From Siphonodentalium dalli (lineage: Eukaryota > Mollusca > Scaphopoda > Gadilida > Siphonodentaliidae): DNA of 64,000 bases. Positions 11,266 through 22,676 of this stretch are shown here, in pieces. The translations under genes and the position numbers were made by a program. The DNA lies in assembly GCA_032622095.1 (NCBI GenBank), contig CP136069.1:205330690-205394689 (forward strand), read 5' to 3'. Within the stretch, counting starts at the first letter, position 1; each line of letters starts with the position of its first letter. The notes beneath the pieces were generated by a model that did not search any database, had not been told where the DNA came from, and saw only the letters and a program-made list of their open reading frames with translations.

Positions 11266-11461
11266 ATAAGACTCGCAGAAAAACAGACAATAGACAAGAG
11301 TCTGACGGAAAATGTTTTACGATTATGAGTTTGATTTCGGTCCCAATGAAATTTTTTAGGGAGTGATCGAGTGAAGAATCTGTTTGTTGTCGACCTTTGA
11401 TTGATTGATTGGGGTTTATTGTCGACCTTTGGTATTATCACACAAATGTTGATGTACTAAA

Positions 11462-11911
11462 CAAGTCTGATTTTAGTGTGGCTGCCATTTGCAGAATGAG
11501 GTCCCTAGAGGTGAATTTAGTGACGCTATTCCGCTATAGCGGGCTAGCATCACTAAATTCATCCTCTGGGGACCCCATTCTGCATGGCCTCATCTGCTAT
11601 GGGAGACATTGTCTCAGATTGAGTTCCCAAATGGTGAATATTGTGATGTACACCCATTGCATGGGAACCTCGATTTTGCAAGTGTCGTCTGCCAATTTGG
11701 GGATATAGAGAAACAAAACTAAAAAAGAAATAGAATCTATGTGAAGAAGTTTCTATAGAAATTTTATAATCCAGAGAAGATGAGGCCTAAGCAGAATGAG
11801 GTCCCCAGAGGGTGAATTTAGTGATGCTAGACCGCTATGCAGGATAGCATCACAAAATTCACCCTCTGGGACCTCATTCTTCAAATGACAGGCACACTAA
11901 ACTCAGGCTTG
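11462..11911. mobile_element. family A MITE
   Basis: A complete copy, CAAGTCTGATTTTAGTGTG to CTCAGGCTTG. The flanking 8-mers do not match, so the TSD has decayed or was lost. Confidence 0.85.
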
Positions 11912-11930
11912 AGCATAATTAAGTAACCAT

Positions 11931-11975
11931 AAGTAATATGTAATGGTAACTGACATAAAAATTCATATCAGCATT
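11931..11975 (+). repeat. 45-bp direct repeat, left copy
   Basis: AGTAATATGTAATGGTAACT... recurs at 12,480-12,525. The pair brackets the family C element, apparently from a local duplication. Confidence 0.65.
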
Positions 11976-12077
11976 TATAGCCGTAGCAGAAAGGCCTTTG
12001 ATGGTCTAATACACTAGGGTGCCTATACACCTTAGCGATTGCACCACAGGAACACTAAGAATATAAACATTACAGGG

Positions 12078-12477
12078 TTAACCCTTTACCCAACAGAACG
12101 GCCCTGTGCCAATGCATTCTCTTATATATGCGAGTAGACCATAGGTCGCCTCGCATATATAAGAGAATGCATTGGCTTAACACATTAAAAATTATAAAAT
12201 TGTTAAAGAATGTAAGAAAAAATGGTAAAAAGTGTTAAAAAAAGATTTTTTTTAGGCCAATGCATTCTCTTATATATGCGAGGCGACCTATGGTCGAGTC
12301 GCATATATAAGAGAATGCATTGGCACAGGGCATAACTGTAACCATCACAATGTGGTCAATGAGCCGGTTCCAATGATATCCATATTTGTATGGTTTTATT
12401 GAGACAGACCCAAGATAATTTAGGCTGTTGCAGCTTTATTTGGCCGTTTTTGGCCGGTTTGTTGGGTAAAGGGTTAA
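12078..12477 (-). mobile_element. family C TTAA-flanked double-hairpin MITE
   Basis: Reverse-oriented full copy with both palindromes and both TTAA flanks. Confidence 0.9.
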
Positions 12478-12753
12478 TAGATAAATGTAATATGTAATGG
12501 AAACTGACATAAAAATTCATATCAGCCTTTAATGTGGATGCTTTGAATCTTGTATTATCTGGGACTATTTATCATAATGGAATTAATCAGGAACAGATCA
12601 TATTTGGGATTATATTACGTTACCTGGAGATTATTCCAATGACAGATTTGTCATCATCAATTCTGTTAACAATTCTGATTTATCAAGAATGAATCGTCAT
12701 AAGCTGTTGTACCCATTAGCGACCAGACATCAAGAATTAATATCCATAAGCTT

Positions 12754-13203
12754 CAAGTCTGCAAATAGTGTGTCTGTCATTTGCAGAATGAGGTCCCCAG
12801 TGTGTGAATTTAGTGACGTTAACCCACAAGGCGAGCTAGCATCACCAATCCACCCTTTGGGGATCTGCTTAGGCCTCAACTGCTATGGGAGACCTAGGAT
12901 CAGATTGAAGTTCCCCAGTTGATGTTGGTGATGTTCACCCATTAGTCACTTCTTATGCAATTTATCTTCTGGAAATTACTCAAATTAGGGGATATTGAAA
13001 CTGAACAGAAGGGAAAAAGTAACCAAAAACAATGTTAATTTGAGACTATAGATACATGTATGTCCCAGAAGATCAGGCTAAGCAGAATTATGTCCCCAGA
13101 TGGAGAATTTGGTGATGCTAGTCCACTGTGTGGGATAGCATCACTAAATTCACCCTCTGGGGACCTCATTCTGCAAATGTCAGACACACTATTTGCAGAC
13201 TTG
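12754..13203. mobile_element. family A MITE with 8-bp TSD
   Basis: CAAGTCTGCAAATA...TATTTGCAGACTTG, flanked by perfect ATAAGCTT duplications at 12,746-12,753 and 13,204-13,211. Confidence 0.92.
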
Positions 13204-14435
13204 ATAAGCTTGTATATTATAAATCATCAGAGCCCAGACATTAATAGAGACAAATTGTCTCAGTGCCTAGCAGGCTTAGACTATAGAGAATGTCTTAGAG
13301 TTTCATGTTCACCAAGATGTAATCTCAAACATTCTCATTTCTTAAGAAAATTCATTAGCAATTATACATACATGCAAGGAAATATCCAGGGCTATTTCAA
13401 TACATGTTAAAGGTTTGGGTGCCCAAACACTAGAAGCCTGAATGTCCTAAAATTCCTAGTGGACAGTGTTTTATCAACTTGAATTTTCTACTTTTTCAAG
13501 GCATAGTTACATGTACCTAATTCAACAATATATGATGTAAATAAATATCTGTAGTTGCAATTGAACTCTATTTGCATGTTCATTTGTCCTATCAGGAAAA
13601 AATTATGTCATCACAAATTATACAGGAATATTCTCATCTGGAAAACAGGTGTCCCCAAAAAACTTCTGGATTTGTCAATGACAATATGCACATGTTTAAT
13701 CAGATCTACCAAAACACACTATATGACAATATGTTCAGTTAGTTTTCAGAAAGTTTCATATATTTTGAAATGGAGTTAGTTTAGTTTTGTAGTTTAGTTC
13801 AATGAATTTGAGGTTCAGTTAGTTTTCAGAAAGTTTCATTTATTTTATGGACATCCGAGCACAACTCGGACGGATGTACAGACAGATGCATGGACAGTTG
13901 CAAAACAGTATATCCTCACTCATTTTTCTTCTCTTTTTTTTTAAAGAAGAGCTAGGGTATAATAAAATTTATTCCCCCCCCCCCCATCTGTTAATAGTGG
14001 ATAAATTATTTGCATAGCCAGCATAGGCATAATAATAATAATAACATACATTGCATTTATGGTTTTATCCATAACATAATTTTGTTTTGGTGGAACAAAT
14101 ACATAATTGCCATATTTTATGGTTAATTATTTAAAAAAACTAGAGCAGAATGAAGAGTTTTTTCACTAGATTATACACAAACATTTTAAAGATTAAGAAA
14201 AAGAAAACATTCTCGAACAAAATGTTGAGCTTTGTCCGTGGCCGTTTTGTGGTCGATTACAAGGTCAAGGTTGGGAAGGGGAAGGAGCCCTGCCTACCAT
14301 AGTAGTGAAAACCCTGCTTACCGTAATACCACAACATACAAATATTAATTTTTAAATGTATTGGTATTAACATTTATAAATGTAACAGCATGCTATTTAA
14401 ATATAATAAGGTACTATAACCCCTGACTGGCTTGG
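13204..14435. other. non-coding spacer
   Basis: Contains an 81-bp-spaced direct repeat (GTTCAGTTAGTTTTCAGAAA at about 13,735 and 13,816), a poly(C) run near 13,975 and an (AAT)n stretch near 14,032. Short frames here are not convincing genes. Confidence 0.5.
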
Positions 14436-14439
14436 TTTT

Positions 14440-16175
14440 CTTGTTGATAGCAGCTGCATCCACATTTCCACCCTTTTTAGAAGATGATATTGGTGGCTGA
14501 TACGGGCTGTTCTTTTTCTTTCTCCCTTTACTCCACTTTTCTTTGCATATTTCGGCTTGCTGAATTAAGTGGGCTTTACTCTTTGTCTTGCTCTTACTAG
14601 ATGGGGACTTCAATGTTGGGGCATGAGCTGCTTCCTTTAGTCTTGCCTTTATTGTAGAGACGCAGAGTCCGAATGAAATCAGCTGGTTTTGTTCCACGTT
14701 TACATGCCACATCAACTTTCACTGCCTGAACCATCCTTCCACACAAGCATTGGTGTCTCTAGTCTGCATCACAATTACTTCTCCAGAATGAGTTGGCAAA
14801 TATCTAGAAAGATCTCCCAACATGATACCACTCCAAAAGGGATATATTGGCAAGTATCTGTCAACGATTAAATCAAGAACAGCCGGACAGAAGTATTTAT
14901 TGGTCACTTTCTCTGATGACGCATCCAGATTCTTGTCAAGAATATAACTGAACAATTTCGTGAAAGGTGATGCTTCACTTATTGTGCTATGCTCAAACCC
15001 AATCTCATGATCGGGATAGTCCGAATCATATGAGTCACCATCGTCGCTGTCGCTAGTATCAAATTCACCTTTCATGGATGCAAGTAGTTTCTTAATATTG
15101 GCTTGTAGATCACAAGAATCTGTGCGCTGTGATAGCACTAAAGTCATGAGAAGAAAGAAATCTGTAGCCAGGTTAATTAATATCTGTTTCATTTTGAAGT
15201 GTAGCAAATGATTTCATTATTAAAAACTTCAAATCTTTGTCTTTTCCAGTATATTTTCCAATTGAGTTAGAGAAAGCTTTAATCATATGGGCAGCACAAA
15301 TATGATGTATGGTCAATGAATCTATAAATTCAGGACCTTCCATTCCTGAAATAATGTCATGGCAGGCAGATATGTATTCCTTCACATTCATAAAGTTGAA
15401 GGTCTGAAAACATGCCTGTATTAGGGCGTAGCTCCAATCTGTCTCCAGTTTCCCCCATGAGAGGGGCCCATTTAGTGAAGCCGACCTCTTGAATGTTGAT
15501 AAGAAATGTAGTATATTAGGTACTGTATGATCTGTTGTAATGAAATCTGCTATTGAAACTGCTTTGGCATCATGCCCAGGTTTGACAACAAGTGTGTATA
15601 AAAGATGTCTTTTCTGGTCTGGAATTTTTTATATGACTGATCCTGTGGCATCAAAGTAAATATTTTAATTCTTCTCATTTGAAAGTCTTGTTGCCAATTC
15701 AATTTGTTCTTTTCCAAACAAAGCTACAGAAAAAGGATCCACTCCAACAAACTGAATGTAGCCCCTCACTGAGGAGTCTTCATCATCTTCCTCTTGGTAA
15801 ATCCGTTTCATAAGGATAAGTTCGTTTATCATACCTTCATGCAGTTGCTCTTTCTTTACTATCTCAGACACAATTTTTCTCAGGACTATTCTGGTGTCTG
15901 AACTGTCTTCAGATTGCCAGCTTCCAAGTCTGCCTTCGGGATTTCAGTAAGTTTTCTGTAGTAATAGTTCATTACACTCCATTCTTTTTTTACTTCCGCC
16001 GCTACTTCCATCCTTTCAGGGCCAACATCCTCCGTTTCTTGTGTGGCACTGGCTCATGATCAAATGTACCCACAGCAGTGCATTTCACTTCAACTTCATC
16101 ATTTTCTGAAGGTTCATTCAGGTTCATTTGGAATTTCCATCAGAATTACAGTATTACACTTTCCATCCTTGTAAA
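14440..16175 (-). pseudogene. MULE/NOF-like transposase relic
   Basis: Pieces of one protein read on the - strand with stops and frameshifts. From N to C: an acidic/basic leader (HEPVPHKKRRMLALKG, about 16,040); MEVAAEVKKEWSVMNYYYR (about 15,960-16,015); GYIQFVGVDPFSVALFGKEQ; then, after an in-frame TAA, YFDATGSVI (about 15,635-15,660), which looks like the first catalytic Asp block; HHICAAHMIKAF (about 15,280-15,310), a Cx2-3H element; and NACVEGWF (about 14,735) followed in a shifted frame by KPADFIRTL and IKARLKEA. The order D..CxxH..E fits Mutator-like transposases of the NOF type. Family assignment rests on motif memory only. At least two stops and two frameshifts make it non-functional, and no matching TIRs were found. 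Confidence 0.55.
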
Positions 16176-16183
16176 CAATCTTT

Positions 16184-18212
16184 CCTCTAAATGAAAGTGT
16201 CAATGACACTGTAGCTCAACTTAGGTAGGGGAATAATTTAATGGTTGACAGTAAATGGAGGAATTAGGAAAGGTGCTAATTGAAATGTCTAAGTAAGACA
16301 AGATGTAAATGAGATCGGTCTATAACCCATGATAATGGATTTTGTAGAAATATTTAGTCATACAAAGAGTAAAAAATCCAAAATGGCCATATTGTTTTGC
16401 CGAATGACCCCAAAATGACTTGTTCCCATCAAGAGGTCACCCCGATGATCCATATGAAGTTTGGTGATGATCAGATCAGGGATGTGGTCTGTAGGATGTG
16501 TCAAAGGATTTAGTGATGCAAAGAGTAAAATCCAAGATGGCCACCAGTGGCCATGTTTTTTGGCCGATTGATCCTAAAATGACTCGTTCCCATCTACATG
16601 TAAATAAATGTCAACATTCATGACAAATTTTATGATGATCAGACAAACAGTACAGCCTGGAGCCTGCGCCAATTGATTCAATTTTGAAATCCAAGATGAC
16701 CACCAGCGGCCATGTTTTTTTGCCGAATTACCCCAAAATGATTCGTGCCCAACTAGGGGCCACCCCAATGATGACTATGAAGTTTGGTGATGATCGGATC
16801 AGGGTTGTGGTCTGTAGGGTGTGTCAAAGTATTTAGTGATGCAAAGAGTAAAATCCAAGATGGCCACCAGCGGCCATGTTTTTTGGCCGAATGATCCTAA
16901 AATGACTCGTTTCCATCTACATGTAAATGTCAACATTCATGACAAATTTTATGATGATCAGACAAACAGTATGGCCTGTAGCCTGCGCCAATGGATTCAA
17001 ATTTGAAATCCAAGATGGCCACCAGAGGCCATGTTTTTTGCCCGAATGACCCCAAAATGACTCGTTCCTATCTACATGTCAATGTCAACATTCATGACAA
17101 ATTTCATAAAGATCAGACCAAAGATACGACCTGTAGCCCGCGCCAAAGTATTTAGTGATGCAAAGAGTAAAATCCAAGATGGCTGACGGCGGTCATGTTT
17201 TTTGGCCAAATGACCCCAAAAATGACTCGTTTCCCATCTAGAGATCACCCCAATGATCCATATGAAGTTCGGCGATGATCGGATAAGAGATGTGGTCTGT
17301 AGGATGTGTCAAAGGATTTAGTGATGCAAAGAGTAAAATACAAGATGGCCACCAGCGGTCATGTTTTTTGGCCGAATGATCCTAAAATGACTCGTTCCCA
17401 TTTACATGTAAATGTCAACATTCATAACAAATTTTATGATGATCACACAAACAGTATGGCCTGTAGCCCGCGCCAATGGATTCAAATTTGAAATCCAAGA
17501 TGGCCACCAGAGGCCATGTTTTTTGCCCGAATGACCCCAAAATGACTCGTTCCTATCTACATGTCAATGTCAACATTCATGACAAATTTCATAAAGATCA
17601 GACCAAAGATACGACCTGTAGCCCGCGCCAAAGTATTTAGTGATGCAAAGAGTAAAATCCAAGATGGCTGACGGCGGCCATGTTTTTTGACCAAATGACC
17701 CCAAAAATGACTCGTTTCCCATCTAGAGATCACCCCAATGATCCATATGAAGTTCGGCGATGATCGGATAAGAGATGTGGTCTGTAGGATGTGTCAAAGG
17801 ATTTAGTGATGCAAAGAGTAAAATCCAAGATGGCCACCAGCGGTCATGTTTTTTGGCCGAATGATCCTAAAAAGACTCGTTCCCATTTACATGTAAATGT
17901 CAACATTCATGACAAATTTTATGATGATCACACAAACAGTACGGCCTGTAGCCCGCGCCAATGGATTTAATTTTGAAATCCAATATGGCCACCAGCAGCC
18001 ATGTTTTTTGGCCGAATGACCCCAAAATGACTCGTTCCCGTCTACATGTCAATGTCAACATTCATGACAAATTTCATAAAGATCAGACCAGAGATACGAC
18101 CTGTAGCCCGCACCAAAGGAAATTGTTGACGGACGCACACACGCACGCACACACGGATGCCAACCCATGGCAATAGCTCAAACTTACAAAGTAAGTTGAG
18201 CTAATAATAGTA
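16184..18212 (+). mobile_element. family G satellite-core element, copy 1
   Basis: Left end TGACACTGTAGCTCAACTTA, right end TACAAAGTAAGTTGAGCTAA, giving short inverted AGCTCAACTTA termini. The core is about 11 monomers of about 160 bp (AATCCAAGATGGCC...GGCCATGTTTTTTGGCCGAA...CCCAAAATGACTCGTTCCCA), then an ACGCACACACG microsatellite. Three monomers form a 485-bp higher-order unit (16,821 and 17,306 correspond). Short frames inside are repeat shadows. Confidence 0.85.
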
Positions 18213-18367
18213 AAGGGGGGATGGGGGAAATAATGGGGTCATTTCTCCAACATATTTTTTGTTTAGCCCTAGTCTGATTATTAATAATCATTTTACATCA
18301 ATTGAAGTGGTTTTTATATGAAAAGCTGTCATTTGGAATGAAATGAATAAAATTATAGGGACCGAAA

Positions 18368-18606
18368 TACAGTAATGGCCTAAGTAATCGACCTCTTAAC
18401 CACAGCAGAATTATGGGTAACTTTTCAGGATTTAGTCGGAAATATGGCTTGTTGCCATTAATCGGAAAGCTTGTTGCCATTAATCGGAAAGCTCTCCCCG
18501 AGAGCTTTCCGATGAATGGCAACAAGCCATATTTCCGACTAAATCCTGAAAAGTTACCCATAATTCTGCTGTGGTTAAGGAGTCGATTATTTAGGGCATC
18601 ACTTTA
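18368..18606. mobile_element. family F palindromic MITE with arm duplication
   Basis: F palindrome whose left arm has a 24-bp tandem duplication (GCTTGTTGCCATTAATCGGA). The right terminus has decayed. Confidence 0.85.
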
Positions 18607-18668
18607 TCTATGAAATGCTAGTTCCATCAGTAAAAAGTGTGTGCTGGTGTACTTTATGACTTATAGGT

Positions 18669-18995
18669 CTAGGGGTGGTAAAATTAATGTTGTAACCTGA
18701 ACATATTTCTAGGGGTGGTAAAATTAATGTTGTAACCTGAACATATTTCTAATGTTAATTAATAAGTTCCTGGTATTACATCCAACAAGAAATGTGTTTA
18801 GCTAGGGGTGATAAAATTAATGTTGAAACCTGAACATATTTTGAATATTAATTCAGTTCCTGGTATAGCTATGAAATCTTATATCCAACAGGGAGAAGCA
18901 TGCACTCAATATGTTTTAGGACTGACACATGTAGTGGTGGGGGAGAAGCATGCACTCAATATGTTTTAGGACTGACACATGCAGTGGTGGGGGAA
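18669..18995 (+). repeat. two local tandem duplications
   Basis: A 40-bp unit (CTAGGGGTGGTAAAATTAAT) occurs twice from 18,669 and a third diverged time at about 18,802. A unit of about 53 bp (GGAGAAGCATGCACTCAATA) occurs twice from about 18,891. Confidence 0.85.
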
Positions 18996-19223
18996 TTTAA
19001 AGGAGATTGAATTCTCATGAGAATCTAATAAAGAGATAATTTATACCACATTGTATCTTAGACATGGAAAACACATCAACATAAACACTCCAGTATAAAG
19101 AGGTCATTACCCTACCCAGATGTCTAAAATAATGTTCATCAATTAATAACTTTTAATAACTATTTTTTTTCTTCATAATTTTAACTGTATAGAATGTCAA
19201 TATACAACTTTAATAAACAAGTT

Positions 19224-19623
19224 TTAACCCTTTACCCAACAAAGCGGCCAAAACCGCCCAAATGAAGCTTCAACAGCCTAAATTATCTTCGGTCTGTCTC
19301 AATAGAACCATACAAATATGGATATCATTGGAACCGGCTCATTGACCACATTGTGATGGTTACAGTTATGCCCTGTGCCAATGCATTCTCTTATATATGC
19401 GAGTCGACCATAGGTCGCCTCGCATATATAAGAGAATGCATTGGCCTAAAAAAAAACTTTTTTTAACACTTTTTACCATTTTTTCTTACATTCTTTAACA
19501 ATTTTATAATTATTAATGTGTTAAGCCAATGCATTCTCTTATATATGCGAGGCGACCTATGGTCGACTCGCATATATAAGAGAATGCATTGGCACAGGGC
19601 CATTCTGCTGGGTAAAGGGTTAA
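19224..19623 (+). mobile_element. family C TTAA-flanked double-hairpin MITE
   Basis: Full copy with both 69-bp palindromes and both TTAA flanks. Confidence 0.9.
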
Positions 19624-19648
19624 ATAATAAATAACTGACAGAGAGATC

Positions 19649-19701
19649 GTTTAGGGTACGTGTTTAGGGTACGTGTTTAGGGTACGTGTTTAGGGTACGT
19701 T
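19649..19701 (+). repeat. 13-bp tandem repeat (4 units)
   Basis: GTTTAGGGTACGT repeated four times. It abuts the next foldback and shares its GGGTACGT terminus. Confidence 0.8.
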
Positions 19702-20495
19702 CATACGCCAGCAAGTTTGCATGGTATGTTTTTGCAGGCATTTCGTCATAGAAAACGACATGGTGCCAGAATATGAACAGAAACATGTATCTTTACCAAA
19801 ACTAACGACATGAGAAGTAAAATTAATGTAGTTCCACTTGTAATGGTGCTACTGTAATACTGATTTGCCTTTAACCCTTTACCCAACAGAAGGGCCCTGT
19901 GCCAATGCATTCTCTTATATATGCGAGTCGACCATAGGTCGCCTCGCATATATAAGAGAATGCATTGGCTTAACACATTAAAAATTAAAAAATTGTTAAA
20001 GAATGCAAGAAAAAATGGTAAAAAGTGTTAAAAAAAGATTTTTTTAGGCCAATGCATTCTCTTATATATGCGAGGCGACCTATGGTCGACTCGCATATAT
20101 AAGAGAATGCATTGGCACAGGGCATAACTGTAACTATCACAATGTGGTCAAGGAGCCGGTTCCAATGATATCCATATGTGTATGGTTCTATTGAGACAGA
20201 CCGAAGATATTTTAGGCTGTTGAAGCTTTATTTGGCCGGTTTTGGCCGGTTTGTTGGGTAAAGGGTTAAATGCCTGCATGATTTTTTTTTTGCTAAATAA
20301 TTGCATGCTGTTTACAGGCAAATTCCGGTAGCATCCCTACAGGTGGAACTAGAGATTTTACTTCACACGTAGTTAGCCATGTTACAGATGCATCTTATAT
20401 GCGTGTTTCCATTCATATTCTGGCACCATATCGTTTTCTACGACAAAATGCCTACAAACCATACCGTGCAAACTTGCCAGTATATGAACATGCCC
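19693..20495. mobile_element. foldback element with family C nested
   Basis: Inverted arms of about 170 bp: GGGTACGTTCATACGCCAGC (left) and CTTGCCAGTATATGAACATG (right), with CATAGAAAACGACATGGTGC matched on the other side. The loop is interrupted at TTAA by a family C copy. Confidence 0.75.
19871..20269 (-). mobile_element. family C MITE nested in a foldback
   Basis: Reverse-oriented full copy with TTAA on each side, inside the 19,693-20,495 foldback. Confidence 0.9.
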
Positions 20496-20644
20496 TTATT
20501 TGTCAGAATGCAATTTAACAGAAAATAATAAAGTTGACAAATATATGTCGGCATCGCGATCCAGCCGGGATTGACGTGGCCTTTATTTGAGGCTGTCTTC
20601 CTGTCAACCCCCTTTAATGAGTAGTATGTGTGTCCTGCTGCTAA

Positions 20645-21015
20645 GCACAGCGGGCTAGCATCACCAAATTCACCTTCTGGGGACTTCATTCTGGTTAGGA
20701 CTCATTTGCTATGGGAGACATAGACTGACAGATTGAAGTTCCCAAATGGTGAATATTGTGATGTAAACCCTTGGGAACCATGATTGTGCAATGTGTTGTC
20801 TTGTCAATTTGGGGATATATATATAGAGAAACTAAACTAAAAAAGAAATAGATTCTAAAGTGAAGAAGTTTCTATAGAAATTGGAGAAGATGAGGGCCTA
20901 AGCAGAATGAGGTCCCCAGAGGGTGAATTTAGTGATGCTAGCCCGCTGGGGTAGTCACTAAATTCACCCTCTGGGGACCTCATTCTGTAAATGACAGGCA
21001 CACTAAACTCAGGCT
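20645..21015. mobile_element. family A MITE, 5' truncated
   Basis: Starts inside the left hairpin (CACAGCGGGCTAGCATCACC) and ends ACTCAGGCTAG. Confidence 0.8.
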
Positions 21016-21246
21016 AGTATGAGCTATATAATAAATATGATCAAAAGAGTCGGGACCCAGGACCAAAATTCTATGACATGGAATAAGTCTATCAGTGGCA
21101 TCAAAAATCCGTATAAAAGTATTTAATGTATTTATCAAAGTATTTTGATCCCTGGAACCAGATTTAAAAGTAACATAAATGAGCATAATTTCAGGTTTCA
21201 AACCACCATAAAGATGTTATCAAGATTCAGAGTAGACCAGACATGC

Positions 21247-22032
21247 TTAAAGGGCCACTTAATTTTCGAGTCACAGATAATTTTTTTCTAGTGACTTGAT
21301 ATACGGTTTTAGTAACAATCTATGACATAAAATATGATTAAAATACTTTATTACACTCCTATGCGCTATTGAAAACGCTGTTAATTAAAAATGGTAATGT
21401 CATTAGTGAATTATGTCATTTCCCGTGACGTCATTGACGTTACGTCGCTTATTGATCTAAACTGAATTTTTTATGGTTGATCTTTCTCCACGTCAGTACT
21501 TTCATGCATTAATTCTGTGTGTTTTAATCATATTTGGCAAACCTAATTTATATGTAAGTGTAATAAATAGAGTAATGAATTAGTTCCGAGAATTACGTTC
21601 AATAATTCACTCGAGGAGAGAGATGTTTGGGTAAGAAACTAATGCGCTAACGCACACTCGATTCTTACAAATGTCTCTCGCCTTTCGTTAATTATCTAAC
21701 GTAATTCTTGGAACCAATTGATTACTCTCTATATAATTCATCACTATTTGAAACATCTGTCTCAGAAGATGCCCATAAAGAAATAGAAAACAGCTGAAAT
21801 CATAAAAAGATTCCCCCCATTTTGGCTCCCAGAATGCAACAGAATTCAAACAAAAGATGTATTTTCAATTGAAGGGGAATAACTCTATATTTAAAAACAA
21901 CATGTTCACAGTTTATTACACCGGATAAGTTGATAATACAATGTTTTGGCGCTTCCTCTTTCAAATGGAATATAGCATGGCATATATTTTATATATGTGA
22001 TCTGGAGGTTCGAAAATTAAGTGGGTCTTTAA
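21247..22032. mobile_element. family L TTAA-flanked MITE, copy 1
   Basis: TTAA plus AGGGCCACTTAATTTTCGA at the left, TTCGAAAATTAAGTGGGTCT plus TTAA at the right. It matches 42,313-42,790 in the opposite orientation but carries about 380 bp more (about 21,348-21,730). That insert includes an inverted repeat around 21,569-21,735. Confidence 0.8.
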
Positions 22033-22293
22033 ATTATCAAAATCATATATTGCAAGCAATTTTTAGATATTAGTTGATTCTGACTACTATGGTGTCAAAT
22101 TGAAATCGAACAGTCATCTTTAACCCCAGACCTATTTTGAATGCCTCATTTAATAGGCTACAGAATGAATGCAGGGGTGGCAGGGGGGGGGGGGCACTAA
22201 AGGGCGAGAGGGGCACAACCTTCAGGAGAGTTTCTTTACTAATGAATTTGTTTAGGTGCAGTTGAGGGCAAGGGGATGGGGGGGGGTTGGGCT

Positions 22294-22668
22294 CAGGGGC
22301 GCCGGAAGAAGGGGGGCAGAGGGGGCAGCTGACCCCCCTGCCCTTGACCAAGGGGGGCGAGCGGGGGCAGGACTTGCCCTTTTTCTGGAGACAGAAAATG
22401 CTTTTTGTGTGTTTAATCTCGTGTTTTTATAGCAAAATGCGACTTTTTTGGTCCAAATACCACCAATTTCACAAGGAATATTAATTTTTTGTCAACTTTA
22501 TCACAAAACGGCCATAAAAACCGACAAATACCATTAAAATAGGGATTTTTGCCAAAATGAATTTATGGTTATTTTCCCGAGTTTGCGGAAAAAATGCCCT
22601 TTTTTGCGGAAAAGTGCCCTTTTTGTAGGCTCTGCCCCCCCTGTCCTTGGATGCTTCCGGCGCCCCTG
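22294..22668. mobile_element. family I hAT-like MITE
   Basis: CAGGGGCGCCGGAAG...CTTCCGGCGCCCCTG with perfect 8-bp TSDs GTTGGGCT at 22,286-22,293 and 22,669-22,676. Confidence 0.95.
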
Positions 22669-22676
22669 GTTGGGCT

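Noticed and set aside
11049-11366. Frames reading CILLYMRGDLWSTRIYKRMH
   Set aside because: They arise from the family C palindromes and appear on both strands at every copy (also 30,732, 53,767, 55,955, 58,141).
16574-18176. Several 60-70-codon frames (MATSGHVFWPNDPKMTRS type)
   Set aside because: They recur with each 160-bp monomer of family G, as in 50,275-53,238. Repeat shadows.
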